Origin: Phycisphaerae bacterium | GTDB taxonomy: Bacteria; Planctomycetota; Phycisphaerae; JAAYCJ01 | Direction: 5' to 3' | NCBI GenBank assembly: GCA_012729815.1 | Contig: JAAYCJ010000291.1 | Location: 1 to 37,036, forward strand | Length of the DNA: 37,036 nt | In this document: piece after piece, positions 1 through 8,494 of the stretch | Layout: every line of letters begins with the position of its first letter | Numbering within the stretch: the stretch's first letter is position 1 | Made by a program: the position numbers and the translations under genes | The notes under the pieces: model-generated | Databases searched by the model: none | What the model was told of the DNA's origin: nothing | The model's input: the letters and a program-made list of their open reading frames with translations, nothing else

Positions 1-110
1 CGACCCTCATGACGACGCACCGGTTCGTATTCGGTCAAATCGCGGAGGCCTTTCGCATGATGCAGGACAAAGCCGACGGCATCATCAAACCGTTGATCCG
101 TTTCGAATGA
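1..110 (+). CDS. C-terminal fragment of a zinc-dependent alcohol dehydrogenase-like protein
   Basis: The window opens inside a rightward gene whose last 35 codons are read from base 3 and end in TGA at 108-110. The tail has the pattern that closes many medium-chain zinc alcohol/sorbitol dehydrogenases: a Thr-His-Arg-Phe stretch, then an amphipathic helix (IAEAFRMMQDK), then DGIIKPLIRFE. In that family this segment follows the Rossmann domain and packs against the catalytic domain. Zinc ligands and the NAD-binding motif lie outside the window, so the assignment depends on a short tail only. It converges on the MATE gene, with 41 bases between the two stops. Confidence 0.6.
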   Translation, partial: TLMTTHRFVFGQIAEAFRMMQDKADGIIKPLIRFE

Positions 111-112
111 AG

Positions 113-144
113 GCGGGCAGATCGTTCCGGTGCATCTCGCCCGC
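113..144. terminator. Hairpin between convergent stops
   Basis: GCGGGC plus AGAT at 113-122 pairs with ATCT at 134-137 and GCCCGC at 139-144, with one bulged base at 138 and an 11-base loop. It lies exactly between the stops of two convergent genes. There is no T-run on either side, so it would be a non-canonical bidirectional terminator. Confidence 0.45.
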
Positions 145-151
145 GGGTTGC

Positions 152-1570
152 TTAGCCGCTTCCGTCGAGCGCCGAAGTCTCGGAGGTGGCTGTAACGGGA
201 GAAACGGCTGGGACGGGTGTCGATAACGGCCCATCATGGCATAGCGCGGCAGACTCCAGCGCACGCGACACCCAGACAATGCCGATGCATCCGACGACCA
301 GGTCCGTGACGAGACGCCCGCCGAAAACGCCGGTCACTCCCCCAAAGTGGGCGCCCAGGTAGGATAGCGGTATCAGCAGGCCAAGAACCCGCACCGCGTT
401 GAGAATCGTCGCCGAGACGGGTTGGTACATGCCGGTCAGGAAGAAACCGCAGTAGCGGTGGACCTCCATCATCCCGTAGCCGAAGGAGATGATCCGGATG
501 TACGACACCAGCGTCGCGGCGACCTTCGGATCGTCGGTGAAGAACGCCGCCAGCCAGGGAGCCATCAGGAAGAAGACCGCGGTCACCAACGCGCCGTAGC
601 CCAGAGCGAAGCGGGTCGATATCCGCTGGGCCTCACGGAGCCGGTCGATGCGACCAGCCCCGAAATTCTGGCTGACGAACGGCGTCAGCGAAATGCCCAG
701 CGCCATGGGAACCATGAAGGCGAACATCTCGATGCGGCCGGCCGCACCGGCGGCTGCGACGGGCTCATTGCCGAACCCGCTCAGGAGCTTGGTAATGATG
801 GCGGCCGAGATCGGCATCAGGATCATGCTCAGGATACTCGGCACGGCAAAGCCGGTGATGCTCCGCAGCGATGCGAGATACTCCCTGAGTCGCGAAACGC
901 TCAGAACCAGCAGGCGATGCTTCCGCACGAGCAGGTGGATCATCCAGATGGTCGAGACGCCCTGGGCGATGACGGTGGCCAGGGCCGCCCCGCGGATTCC
1001 CATGGCCGGGCAGCCGAAATAGCCGAAAATCATGATCGGATCGAGAATCAGGTTCAAAAGCGTGCCCAGGATCATAAACCCGCTGGCCGCCTTGGAGTCG
1101 CCGGCCGAGATCAAAACGCCGCTGCCCACCATGGGCAACGTCATGAACACCGCGCCCAGGTACCAGGTGCGCATGTACTCGCCGATCAGCGGCAGCGTCT
1201 CTGCGTCGGCGCCGAGGGCGGTGAAGATCGGACCGATCGAAACGTAGCCGCCGATCGAAATTACCGCCGTGACAACCAGCGTCAGCAGTGTGCCGTGCGT
1301 GGCCAGCCGGACCGTGTACTCGCGGTCGTGCCGGCCGATCGCGTGCGAGACCAGCGTCGTGACGCCCGACCCGATGCCCCGGGCCACGCAGGTCAGCAGC
1401 ATGACCACCGGGAACGTGAATCCCATCGCGGCCAGCGGGATCGTCCCCAGTTTCGCGACGAACCACGTGTCCATCAGGTTGTACGCGTTCATCGCGAATG
1501 TGCCGGCCAGCATGGGAAACGCCATGCCGAACAGCGTGCGGGTGACGCTTTTGTGGACGAGCACCGCCAT
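152..1570 (-). CDS. MATE family multidrug/toxin efflux transporter
   Basis: This is a 472-residue integral membrane protein with about twelve hydrophobic segments in two similar halves, the usual size for MATE cation:drug antiporters. The N-terminal segment LAGTFAMNAYNLMDTWFV matches the family pattern (in most members P-x-x-x-x-x-x-x-x-N-x-x-D-x-x-F/M-V). A Pro-rich 'ALGISLTPFVSQNFGAGR' region opens the second half, as expected. It exports substrates across the inner membrane using an ion gradient; the substrate cannot be read from sequence. The ATG at 1570 has AGGA four bases upstream. The last 30 residues are a polar Ser/Thr/Pro-rich tail. It is divergent from the rhamnosidase, with 253 bases between. 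Confidence 0.9.
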   Translation of the reverse strand: MAVLVHKSVTRTLFGMAFPMLAGTFAMNAYNLMDTWFVAKLGTIPLAAMGFTFPVVMLLTCVARGIGSGVTTLVSHAIGRHDREYTVRLATHGTLLTLVVTAVISIGGYVSIGPIFTALGADAETLPLIGEYMRTWYLGAVFMTLPMVGSGVLISAGDSKAASGFMILGTLLNLILDPIMIFGYFGCPAMGIRGAALATVIAQGVSTIWMIHLLVRKHRLLVLSVSRLREYLASLRSITGFAVPSILSMILMPISAAIITKLLSGFGNEPVAAAGAAGRIEMFAFMVPMALGISLTPFVSQNFGAGRIDRLREAQRISTRFALGYGALVTAVFFLMAPWLAAFFTDDPKVAATLVSYIRIISFGYGMMEVHRYCGFFLTGMYQPVSATILNAVRVLGLLIPLSYLGAHFGGVTGVFGGRLVTDLVVGCIGIVWVSRALESAALCHDGPLSTPVPAVSPVTATSETSALDGSG

Positions 1571-1823
1571 TGTATCCTACCTGCTGATTACGTTTTTCAT
1601 CGGCGTGCTCGGTGCGGCGGCGCATTTCGGCGATGCCGGCCGGGGCGGAGGCCGTGAAGTATCCTGCTACAGTGTCAAGTATATCCTCGCCGAACGCGGG
1701 AGCAAGCCCCTCGATGTCTTGAATTGGCATCGCCCCGGGATTCCAGGAAAAGCGCTCGACCGCAAACAGGGGCACGTTAAGATGGCCTAGTGCGCCCAGC
1801 GGACCTGACTTTGGAGAAAGACA

Positions 1824-4800
1824 ATGGATATTTGCCGTCCTGGACCTGATGGATCCTCGGTTTCGGCCTCCAACGCCTATCAAACCGGCCGTGGTGAGTT
1901 CTCCTCATCGGCTCGGTGGATATGGGCCGAGGACCCAAATCTGGAGGCTTGGTGGGTTTTCCGTCGGGGATTTGTGCTGCCGGCCGACTGCCGCGATGGG
2001 CGGCTTCATATCACAGCGGCGTATCACTATCTGCTGTGCGTCAACGGCAAACTGGTTACCCGAGGCCCGGCCCGGTCGTACGATTTCCACAAGCTGTACG
2101 ATACGGTGGACGTCCAGCCGCTTCTGCGACCCGGCGAAGCGAACGTGGTGGCCATTCTTGCCCCGTCCTATCAAACGCAGCGCCGCCGCGGCGTGCTGGC
2201 GGAACTGGCCTGGTGCGACAGCCACGGACATCGCCACACGCTCGCCACGGACGGTAACTGGAAGTGCCGACGGCACAGTGCATTCAAGGCCGATACCGCC
2301 GGTCGGGCGCTGGGCATTGAGCTGCTGCTGGGACGCGAAGAGTGGTTTGACGCCCGCAACGAGCCGCTGGGCTGGAACACCGTCGAGTTCGATGATTCAT
2401 CCTGGAAGCAAGCCGTCGAACTCGGTCCAGCGAACATGGCCCCATGGTTCACGCTGGAGGCCAGCGGCATCAGTCTGCTCACCGACGACCCGGTACAGCC
2501 GGTTTCCTTCGCCGCCGTTGAATTGGCCCGCTTAAGGCCGGGTTACCGTATTCGCCTCGTCTCGCCCGAACCGTACATCAACGCCGTCAAGCTCTTCCTG
2601 ACCGAGGTCACGTGCGACGGACGCGCCGCCGTTAGGTTCCACGGAGACGCGCGGATACTCCTGAATGGCACGCCGGCGGCTCCCGATCCGTCGTCCGGAC
2701 AGGTTTCGCTATCACAGGGCACGCACCTGCTGGGCGTGCATCAGGCCGGGTACTACCGGTTCGAGATGGAACTGCTGATCGAAACGGAAGCCGAACTGTC
2801 GTTCTCCGCGAAACGCATTCTGGCAACGGATAACGCGGATTGGGCGCTGTACGCGTGTGCGGAGGCCGAGGTCGCATATCCCTGGCACCAGACCGCCGCC
2901 GACGTGCCCGCGCCCGCGGCGCTGCGGCGTCTGCTGGAAACGGCTCGCGCCGAGGACATTCCCAATGATCTGAGGAAGCAACTCTTTCCCGCCGCGGCGC
3001 AAGTGGGAAGCGTCAGCATGGACGTGATGACTCAGCGGTACTACCGCGTTCGTGGCGGCTGCACTGACCCGGCGATCGAAACGGCCCAACCGCGCATGCC
3101 CGCACCGCCGGAACTTGCCTCGCCCTTGTCTTACGCCCATCATCTATTACACGATCAGCCGGATGCTGCGGTGATCCATCCAACGCCCGGCTACGATACG
3201 CACGTCGTCCTGGATTTCGGCCGTGAGCGGATCGGTTATGCGGAACTCACCATCGACGCCCCAGCCGGCGCCGTCGTCGACGCCCAGTGCTTCGAGAAGA
3301 TCGATCCGACGGGCATCGCCTGGATGAAGCACAACGGCTTCCGCTACGTCTGCCGCGAAGGGCTTCAGACGTTCACATCCCACTTCCGACGCGGGTTCCG
3401 CTACGTGTCGGTTACGCTGCGTGACTTCGACCGGCCGGTCCGGTTCTACTCGTTGCGGTGCCGGCAGTCGTCGTATCCGGTGCAGCGGACGGGCGGCTTC
3501 GAGTGCAGCGATTGGCAACTCAACCGGGCCTATCGCATGAGCGTGGACACCGCAGCCGTCTGCATGCTGGATACCTACGTCGACTGCCCGGGACACGAGC
3601 AGAACTTCTGGGTCGGCGACGCCCGCATCACCGCCCTGATCAACATGCTGGCGTTCGGAGCGTTCGAACTGGACCAGCGGTGCATCCGCCTCGTCGCCCA
3701 GTCGCTCTCGCCGCAGTGGGTTCGGGAGTACCGACAGAACGACGAGCGGTACACCAGCGGCCGCTTTGTGCCGATGTCCGCGTTTCCAAACTACCCGGAG
3801 GGCGGGCTGCCGATGTGGTCGTTCCAGTGGGCTCTGCAGTGCTGGGAGCATTGGCTGCACGGCGGTAACCTCGACGATCTGAAAGAGAACTACGGCTACG
3901 TCGCCGAGTTCCTGCGGCATTGCCGGCTGTTGACCAACGAACGCAACCTGTTCGACATGCCCGGTGCGTGGAACCTGATCGAATGGGCCGCCAACGATCT
4001 GTCGCCGCACGGCGAGGTGACGGCCAACAACGTGCTGCTGGTCCAGTGTTTGCGCGAAGCAGCGGCGATGGCGGAGACGCTGGGTCTGGCCGAGGACGCC
4101 AGGAGCCACACAGCCGAGGCCGAGGCCCGCTGTGCCGCAATCAACCGGTTCTGCTGGAACGGCGAGCGCCAGGCCTACGTCGATACGGTCCGTGATGAAT
4201 GGGCCTACGAATGCTACGTTGCCCTGTGCACACAGAAGGGATGGCACACGCTGTCGTGGGAGCAGTATCACGGTTGTCTGCGAGTGAGCGAGCAGACAAA
4301 CACGCTGGCCGTCCTGTGCGGGTGCGTACCGCCGAAACGTCTGGGTGCGGTCAAGCGTATCGTCACGCGGGTGACGGATGGGCGGTTCGTCACCAGCAGC
4401 CCAGCCGGTCGTCGCGTCGGTCCGCCGGCGGAGCAGGAGGCCCCCGACGGTATAGTGGCGATCGGCTCACCGTTCTTCCTGTTCTTCTCACTGGATGCCC
4501 TCTTCCAGTTGGGCCAAGACGCCGCCGCGATCCAGGTCATGCGGCGCGAATGGGGCAAAATGGCCGCGATGGGATGGCGCACCTGCCCCGAGAGCTTCGG
4601 CCATGCCCGCAGCGCAGCCCATGCGTGGAGCGCCGCGCCGGCGGTCTACCTGCCCAAACACGTGCTGGGCGTCCGTCCGCTGGAGCCGGGATACCGCACC
4701 TTCACCGTCGCTCCCTGCCGCAGCGATCTGCAGTGGGCCCGCGGCTCAGTCGCCACGCCGTACGGCCCGATCCACGTCGAGTGGCAACGGGATGAACGAA

Positions 4801-4850
4801 ACGAACTGGCCATCACATGTTCGGCTCCGCCGGAGTGCCAACGGGCTTGA
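1824..4850 (+). CDS. GH78-like alpha-L-rhamnosidase, cytoplasmic
   Basis: The 1008-residue protein has the layout of large bacterial alpha-L-rhamnosidases. An N-terminal beta-sandwich carries the RWIWAEDP opening near residue 31 and VNGKLVTRGPARSYDFHK near 73-90. More sandwich modules follow, then an (alpha/alpha)6 catalytic barrel from about residue 560. The signature region is DTYVDCPGHEQNFWVGDARI, giving Asp587, Glu592 and Asp599 at the positions of the acidic residues of the family's DCPxRE...GDA motif. The Leu-Gly-Trp that usually lies between is replaced by Phe-Trp, so this is a divergent member and rhamnose specificity is inferred. There is no signal peptide, so it should act on imported oligosaccharides. 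The ATG has GGAG eight bases upstream. Confidence 0.85.
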   Translation: MDICRPGPDGSSVSASNAYQTGRGEFSSSARWIWAEDPNLEAWWVFRRGFVLPADCRDGRLHITAAYHYLLCVNGKLVTRGPARSYDFHKLYDTVDVQPLLRPGEANVVAILAPSYQTQRRRGVLAELAWCDSHGHRHTLATDGNWKCRRHSAFKADTAGRALGIELLLGREEWFDARNEPLGWNTVEFDDSSWKQAVELGPANMAPWFTLEASGISLLTDDPVQPVSFAAVELARLRPGYRIRLVSPEPYINAVKLFLTEVTCDGRAAVRFHGDARILLNGTPAAPDPSSGQVSLSQGTHLLGVHQAGYYRFEMELLIETEAELSFSAKRILATDNADWALYACAEAEVAYPWHQTAADVPAPAALRRLLETARAEDIPNDLRKQLFPAAAQVGSVSMDVMTQRYYRVRGGCTDPAIETAQPRMPAPPELASPLSYAHHLLHDQPDAAVIHPTPGYDTHVVLDFGRERIGYAELTIDAPAGAVVDAQCFEKIDPTGIAWMKHNGFRYVCREGLQTFTSHFRRGFRYVSVTLRDFDRPVRFYSLRCRQSSYPVQRTGGFECSDWQLNRAYRMSVDTAAVCMLDTYVDCPGHEQNFWVGDARITALINMLAFGAFELDQRCIRLVAQSLSPQWVREYRQNDERYTSGRFVPMSAFPNYPEGGLPMWSFQWALQCWEHWLHGGNLDDLKENYGYVAEFLRHCRLLTNERNLFDMPGAWNLIEWAANDLSPHGEVTANNVLLVQCLREAAAMAETLGLAEDARSHTAEAEARCAAINRFCWNGERQAYVDTVRDEWAYECYVALCTQKGWHTLSWEQYHGCLRVSEQTNTLAVLCGCVPPKRLGAVKRIVTRVTDGRFVTSSPAGRRVGPPAEQEAPDGIVAIGSPFFLFFSLDALFQLGQDAAAIQVMRREWGKMAAMGWRTCPESFGHARSAAHAWSAAPAVYLPKHVLGVRPLEPGYRTFTVAPCRSDLQWARGSVATPYGPIHVEWQRDERNELAITCSAPPECQRA

Positions 4851-4917
4851 CGCACGAACGCGAACCTGGTAGGTTGAGTGAGCCTTATGTTGCAGGATGC
4901 GAACAGCGAAGGTCACA

Positions 4918-5823
4918 ATGATCCGAGTCGAACGTTTCAACCAAACCCACCTTTCGCAGCTCCAGGCCCTGATCAACGCCCACCTGCAAACCGTAGTGCC
5001 AGGTTGGTCCCTGCCGGAGGAGTACATTGCCAGCCGGATCGAGTCGAACCCGTTTGAACACATCTGCGACCCGTGGGTGGTTGAGCGGGAAACCCTCTGT
5101 GCGCTCAAACGCGAGCGCGTCTGCGCGGCTGGACATCTGCTGCGGTACGGCGACGACCCGGAGGTCGGCGAAGGCTGCCGCAATGTCGCTGAGATGAACT
5201 GGTTTCTCGCCTGGCCGCAGGATGCCGACGCCGGTCACGCGCTGCTACAGGCGGCGTGCGAGCGGATGGACCGGTGGAAGCCGTCCCAGCAGTGGGGGGG
5301 TGTGACGCTGCCGGTTCCCTGCTGCGCCGGCATTGCAGACGCCTGGCCTCATATTGCCACGATGCTTGAGACCGTTGGTTTCATGCATGAAGGCCATATC
5401 GAGTCCGTGTACGCGGGACGGCTTGACGGGGTCGTCGGACCCGGCGACTCGCCCGTCGGCGGCGTCAGTCTCCGACGCGAAGCATGCGATCGGGGCGTCA
5501 GCTTCACCGCCTACGAGGGCGACCGCCGCGTCGGACACTGCCAGTGCGCAGCCGATCTGACTCTGGGCGGGCGACTGCTGGCGCTGCGAAACTGGGCCGA
5601 ACTGGCGGACATGCTGGTCACCTCGGAATACCGCAGTCGAGGGATCGGTTCCTGGCTGGTTCGCCATGCGGCGCAATGGCTTCGCCTCGCCGGCTGCGAC
5701 CGAATCGTCATCGCCGTCGCCGCGGATGACGAAGCCGCCGGCGCCGGACGCTTCTACCAGCGTTTCGGCTGGCACAGCATCACCCGCCTCCGTCGCGGCT
5801 GGCAACGGACGGTGGTAGCCTGA
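4918..5823 (+). CDS. GNAT family N-acetyltransferase
   Basis: The 301-residue protein has a C-terminal GNAT fold. TSEYRSRGIGSWLVRHAAQW at about residues 240-260 carries the R/Q-x-x-G-x-G/A loop that binds the acetyl-CoA pyrophosphate. It is followed by a beta-strand and FYQRFGWHSITR, the usual last strand-helix. The N-terminal half also looks like a degenerate GNAT repeat, so it may be a two-domain protein. The substrate is unknown. I prefer the ATG at 4918 because GAAGG lies five bases before it; an in-frame ATG at 4897 would add seven residues but its only SD-like bases abut the codon. It follows the rhamnosidase by 67 bases and may be co-transcribed. Confidence 0.82.
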   Translation: MIRVERFNQTHLSQLQALINAHLQTVVPGWSLPEEYIASRIESNPFEHICDPWVVERETLCALKRERVCAAGHLLRYGDDPEVGEGCRNVAEMNWFLAWPQDADAGHALLQAACERMDRWKPSQQWGGVTLPVPCCAGIADAWPHIATMLETVGFMHEGHIESVYAGRLDGVVGPGDSPVGGVSLRREACDRGVSFTAYEGDRRVGHCQCAADLTLGGRLLALRNWAELADMLVTSEYRSRGIGSWLVRHAAQWLRLAGCDRIVIAVAADDEAAGAGRFYQRFGWHSITRLRRGWQRTVVA

Positions 5824-5850
5824 CAGAACCTCCGTTCGGCGGCGGCTACC
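5814..5850. terminator. Inverted repeat spanning two convergent stops
   Basis: GGTAGCC at 5814-5820 pairs with GGCTACC at 5844-5850, and an inner GAAC/GTTC pair (5826-5829, 5834-5837) closes the loop. The structure covers the stop codons of both the acetyltransferase and the CNNM/CBS gene. No T-run follows on either strand. Confidence 0.45.
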
Positions 5851-6868
5851 GGATCGGTCCTTTCCGTCGGCGGGCGAGTTCCTGCATGTCAGCCACCGCA
5901 TCGCTTTCGTCGACGATCTCTTCCCCGACCAGCGTTTCGAAGAGGTCCTCGAGGGTGACGATACCCGACATGCCGCCGTATTCGTCCACCACCAGGGCGA
6001 TGTGGTGCTTGTCGCGGATGAACGTCTCAAGGGCGTCGGCGACGGTGGCCTGCTCGGGCATGACCGGCAGAGGCCTGGCCAGTTCCTTGATCGACCGGGC
6101 GTCCTGTCCGGCGGAATGGGCGGCGTCGAGGGCGAAACGCGGGACGTAGCCGGTGATCTGCTCCGCCGCGGCGGCGTAGACGGGAATGCGGGCGAAGCGG
6201 ATCGGATCGTGCTCGGCCAGGGCCTGGCCGACCGTCATCTCCTCCGGCAGCGAGAATACGACCGTGCGCGGAGTGAGCACGTCAACCAGATGAACGTCGG
6301 ATAGCGAGATCAGGTTCGAGGCGATCTGGTACTCGCGGTGGTCCATCGCCCCGCTGGCGTGTCCCATGCGGATGTTCGCCGCCAACTCGGCCCGCGTCAA
6401 TCGGTCGGCGTGACGCTGATAGCCCACCAATCGATTAATCCACTCCAGAGGGATGATCAGCGGAAGACACAGCAGGATCATCAAACGAATGGTAACGGCG
6501 GCGGGAATGGCCAGGGCCTTGGCGTGAACGGCTCCGAGTGTCTTGGGGAGAATCTCACTGGCGACCAGGATCAGCAGGGTCATGATCGCGCTGGCGATCC
6601 CGACCGCGCCGCTGCCGAACACCACCGCCGCTTGGGCTCCGACGCCCGCTGCCCCGACGGTGTGAGCGATCGTGTTAAGAGTGAGAATCGCCGCCAGCGG
6701 CCGATCGATGTTCTCCTTCATGTCGCGCAGAGTCCGCCCATAGCGCGAACCCCGCTCGACCAGTGCCTCGACGTAACCGCGCGGCAGACTGAGCAGGCAC
6801 GCTTCCAGCAGAGAACACAGAAACGAAACGGCGATAGCCAGCAGACCGTATACGAGCAGGATCGTCAT
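5846..6868 (-). CDS. CNNM/DUF21 transmembrane protein with CBS pair (CorC/HlyC-like)
   Basis: The 340-residue protein starts with a DUF21/CNNM membrane domain: hydrophobic segments at about 1-20, 60-80, 85-110 and 115-135, including SFLCSLLEACLLSLPRG. A cytoplasmic CBS pair follows from about residue 195 (DVLTPRTVVF...) to 325 (HIALVVDEYGGMSGIVTLED). The family is linked to Mg2+/Co2+ transport or efflux. The usual C-terminal CorC_HlyC domain is missing: the chain ends soon after the second CBS motif. I start it at the ATG at 6868, which has GGGAGG nine bases upstream; a longer frame reaching 6964 would add an Arg-rich, non-conserved N-terminus. It is transcribed divergently from rhlE. Confidence 0.88.
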   Translation of the reverse strand: MTILLVYGLLAIAVSFLCSLLEACLLSLPRGYVEALVERGSRYGRTLRDMKENIDRPLAAILTLNTIAHTVGAAGVGAQAAVVFGSGAVGIASAIMTLLILVASEILPKTLGAVHAKALAIPAAVTIRLMILLCLPLIIPLEWINRLVGYQRHADRLTRAELAANIRMGHASGAMDHREYQIASNLISLSDVHLVDVLTPRTVVFSLPEEMTVGQALAEHDPIRFARIPVYAAAAEQITGYVPRFALDAAHSAGQDARSIKELARPLPVMPEQATVADALETFIRDKHHIALVVDEYGGMSGIVTLEDLFETLVGEEIVDESDAVADMQELARRRKGPIR

Positions 6869-7031
6869 GCGCTGGAACCTCCCATTGCGGTGCCCTCTGA
6901 ACCCATCCTGACGCCATCGGGCGGACCGGTCAACAAAAACCCGCGCCGGCGGCCGCCGCTGCACAAGGATTAGGTGCTTGCCTGTCAGTAAGAGAATCTG
7001 AAAAAGAATGATTTTCTTTTTGAAAAAGGGG

Positions 7032-7060
7032 TGTTCAGCGGGCAGAGAAGATGCTATACT
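7032..7060 (+). promoter_or_regulatory. Extended -10 promoter for rhlE
   Basis: TATACT at 7055-7060 is preceded by TG at 7052-7053, giving an extended -10 element. A weak -35 (TGTTCA, 7032-7037) lies 17 bases upstream. The expected start site is near 7067, leaving a leader of about 65 bases. An A/T-rich tract at 7001-7026 lies upstream, where an UP element would be. Confidence 0.55.
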
Positions 7061-7131
7061 ATTTTATTACGCGGCGATGGACCGCGTCAATAGGGGTTTA
7101 CTGCTTACGAGCAAGAAAGTCGATTTGGTTT

Positions 7132-8442
7132 ATGCAATTTGAAGAATTGCGGCTCATCGAGCCGCTCCTGCGGGCCGTCCGTACGGAAGGCTACACCACA
7201 CCCACTCTCATTCAGGAACAGGCGATTCCTCATGTACTTGACGGTCGCGACTTGGTCGGCTGCGCGCAGACCGGGACGGGCAAGACGGCGGCGTTCGCGC
7301 TGCCGATTCTGCAGCTTCTGAACGGCCGGCGAAGCGAGACTCAGGAAGGAAAACGCCGTTCCAGCCGCCGGGCCATCCGGTCGCTGGTCCTGACGCCGAC
7401 CCGTGAACTGGCCGCCCAGATCGGGGAGAGCTTTGGCACGTACGGGCAGCACACCGAACTCCGCTACACGGTCGTTTTCGGCGGCGTCAAGCAGGGGCGT
7501 CAGGTCGATGCCCTGCGTAAAGGCGTGGACATTCTCGTCGCCACTCCGGGCCGGCTGCTGGACCTGTTGGAGCAGAAAATCCTGAGCTTGCGGGACATCG
7601 AAATCTTCGTCCTGGACGAAGCCGACCGGATGCTGGACATGGGATTCATCATCGACATCCGCCGCGTGATCGCCCAATTGCCGCCCAAGCGGCAGAACCT
7701 GCTGTTCTCAGCGACGATGCCGCAGGAGATCCGACAACTGGCTGAGAGTCTCCTCGATGACCCGGTCATGGTCCGGGCGGCCTCGACGGTGTCTGTGGCG
7801 CCGGACGCGGTGGACCAGGCCCTCTACTTCGTCGAGTCGACCGAAAAGACCCAACTGCTGGAGCACCTGGTCAACGACCCGCAGGTCACGCGGGCCCTGG
7901 TCTTCACGCGAACCAAGCGCCGGGCCGACCAGGTGGCCAAAAGCCTGAGCCGTCGTGCCATCGCCAGCGAAGCCATCCATTCGAACAAGTCGCAGAACGT
8001 ACGCGAGCGGGCCTTGGCCAACTTCAAAGGCGGGAAGACCCGCGTGTTGGTGGCCAGCGATATCGCCTCGCGCGGCCTCGACATCGAGGACGTTTCGCAT
8101 GTGTTCAACTACGACCTGCCGGACATCGCCGAGGTCTACGTGCACCGGATCGGCCGGACCGGCCGGGCTGGCGCCAGCGGACGGGCCATTTCGTTCTGCA
8201 GCCGTGACCAGTACGACGAGTTGCGGGGAATCCAACGACTGCTGGGCCGGGAAATCCCGGTGCTGAGCCACGCGATCTGCAAGAAGGTCGAGAAAGTCAC
8301 CGCTCCCAAACGCACGGCGGAACGCCGGTCGTCCGACGTGCTGCCGTCCGCGCAGGCAGAATCATCCTCAACGCCTCGCCGCTGGGGATTCGGCAAGAAA
8401 CGCACGCGCAACCGTTCACGGCGCCCGCGGGTCGCATCATAG
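7132..8442 (+). CDS. rhlE: DEAD-box ATP-dependent RNA helicase, RhlE type
   Basis: The 436-residue protein carries all helicase motifs in order: Q motif ([10 protein letters not shown], 24-33), Walker A (AQTGTGKT, 45-52), PTRELAAQI (89-97), the TPGR motif (138-141), DEAD box ([12 protein letters not shown], 161-172), SAT (LFSATMP), [21 protein letters not shown] and [12 protein letters not shown]. It unwinds short RNA duplexes using ATP in ribosome assembly or RNA turnover. The N-terminus resembles RhlE rather than DbpA or CsdA, and the tail is short and basic ([12 protein letters not shown]), a probable RNA-binding extension. I chose the ATG at 7132, where homology begins; a frame open to 7051 would overlap the promoter. 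No strong SD precedes 7132. Confidence 0.93.
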   Translation: MQFEELRLIEPLLRAVRTEGYTTPTLIQEQAIPHVLDGRDLVGCAQTGTGKTAAFALPILQLLNGRRSETQEGKRRSSRRAIRSLVLTPTRELAAQIGESFGTYGQHTELRYTVVFGGVKQGRQVDALRKGVDILVATPGRLLDLLEQKILSLRDIEIFVLDEADRMLDMGFIIDIRRVIAQLPPKRQNLLFSATMPQEIRQLAESLLDDPVMVRAASTVSVAPDAVDQALYFVESTEKTQLLEHLVNDPQVTRALVFTRTKRRADQVAKSLSRRAIASEAIHSNKSQNVRERALANFKGGKTRVLVASDIASRGLDIEDVSHVFNYDLPDIAEVYVHRIGRTGRAGASGRAISFCSRDQYDELRGIQRLLGREIPVLSHAICKKVEKVTAPKRTAERRSSDVLPSAQAESSSTPRRWGFGKKRTRNRSRRPRVAS

Positions 8443-8458
8443 CGGCTGTGACAGCCGC
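8442..8458. terminator. Hairpin between rhlE and the sialidase-like gene
   Basis: GCGGCTG at 8442-8448 and CAGCCGC at 8452-8458 are a perfect 7-base inverted repeat with a TGA loop. The hairpin begins on the last base of the rhlE stop codon and lies between two convergent genes. No T-run follows it. Confidence 0.5.
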
Positions 8459-8494
8459 GGTATTCCACGCGGAGCGTTCCGCACGCAGCGGCGA

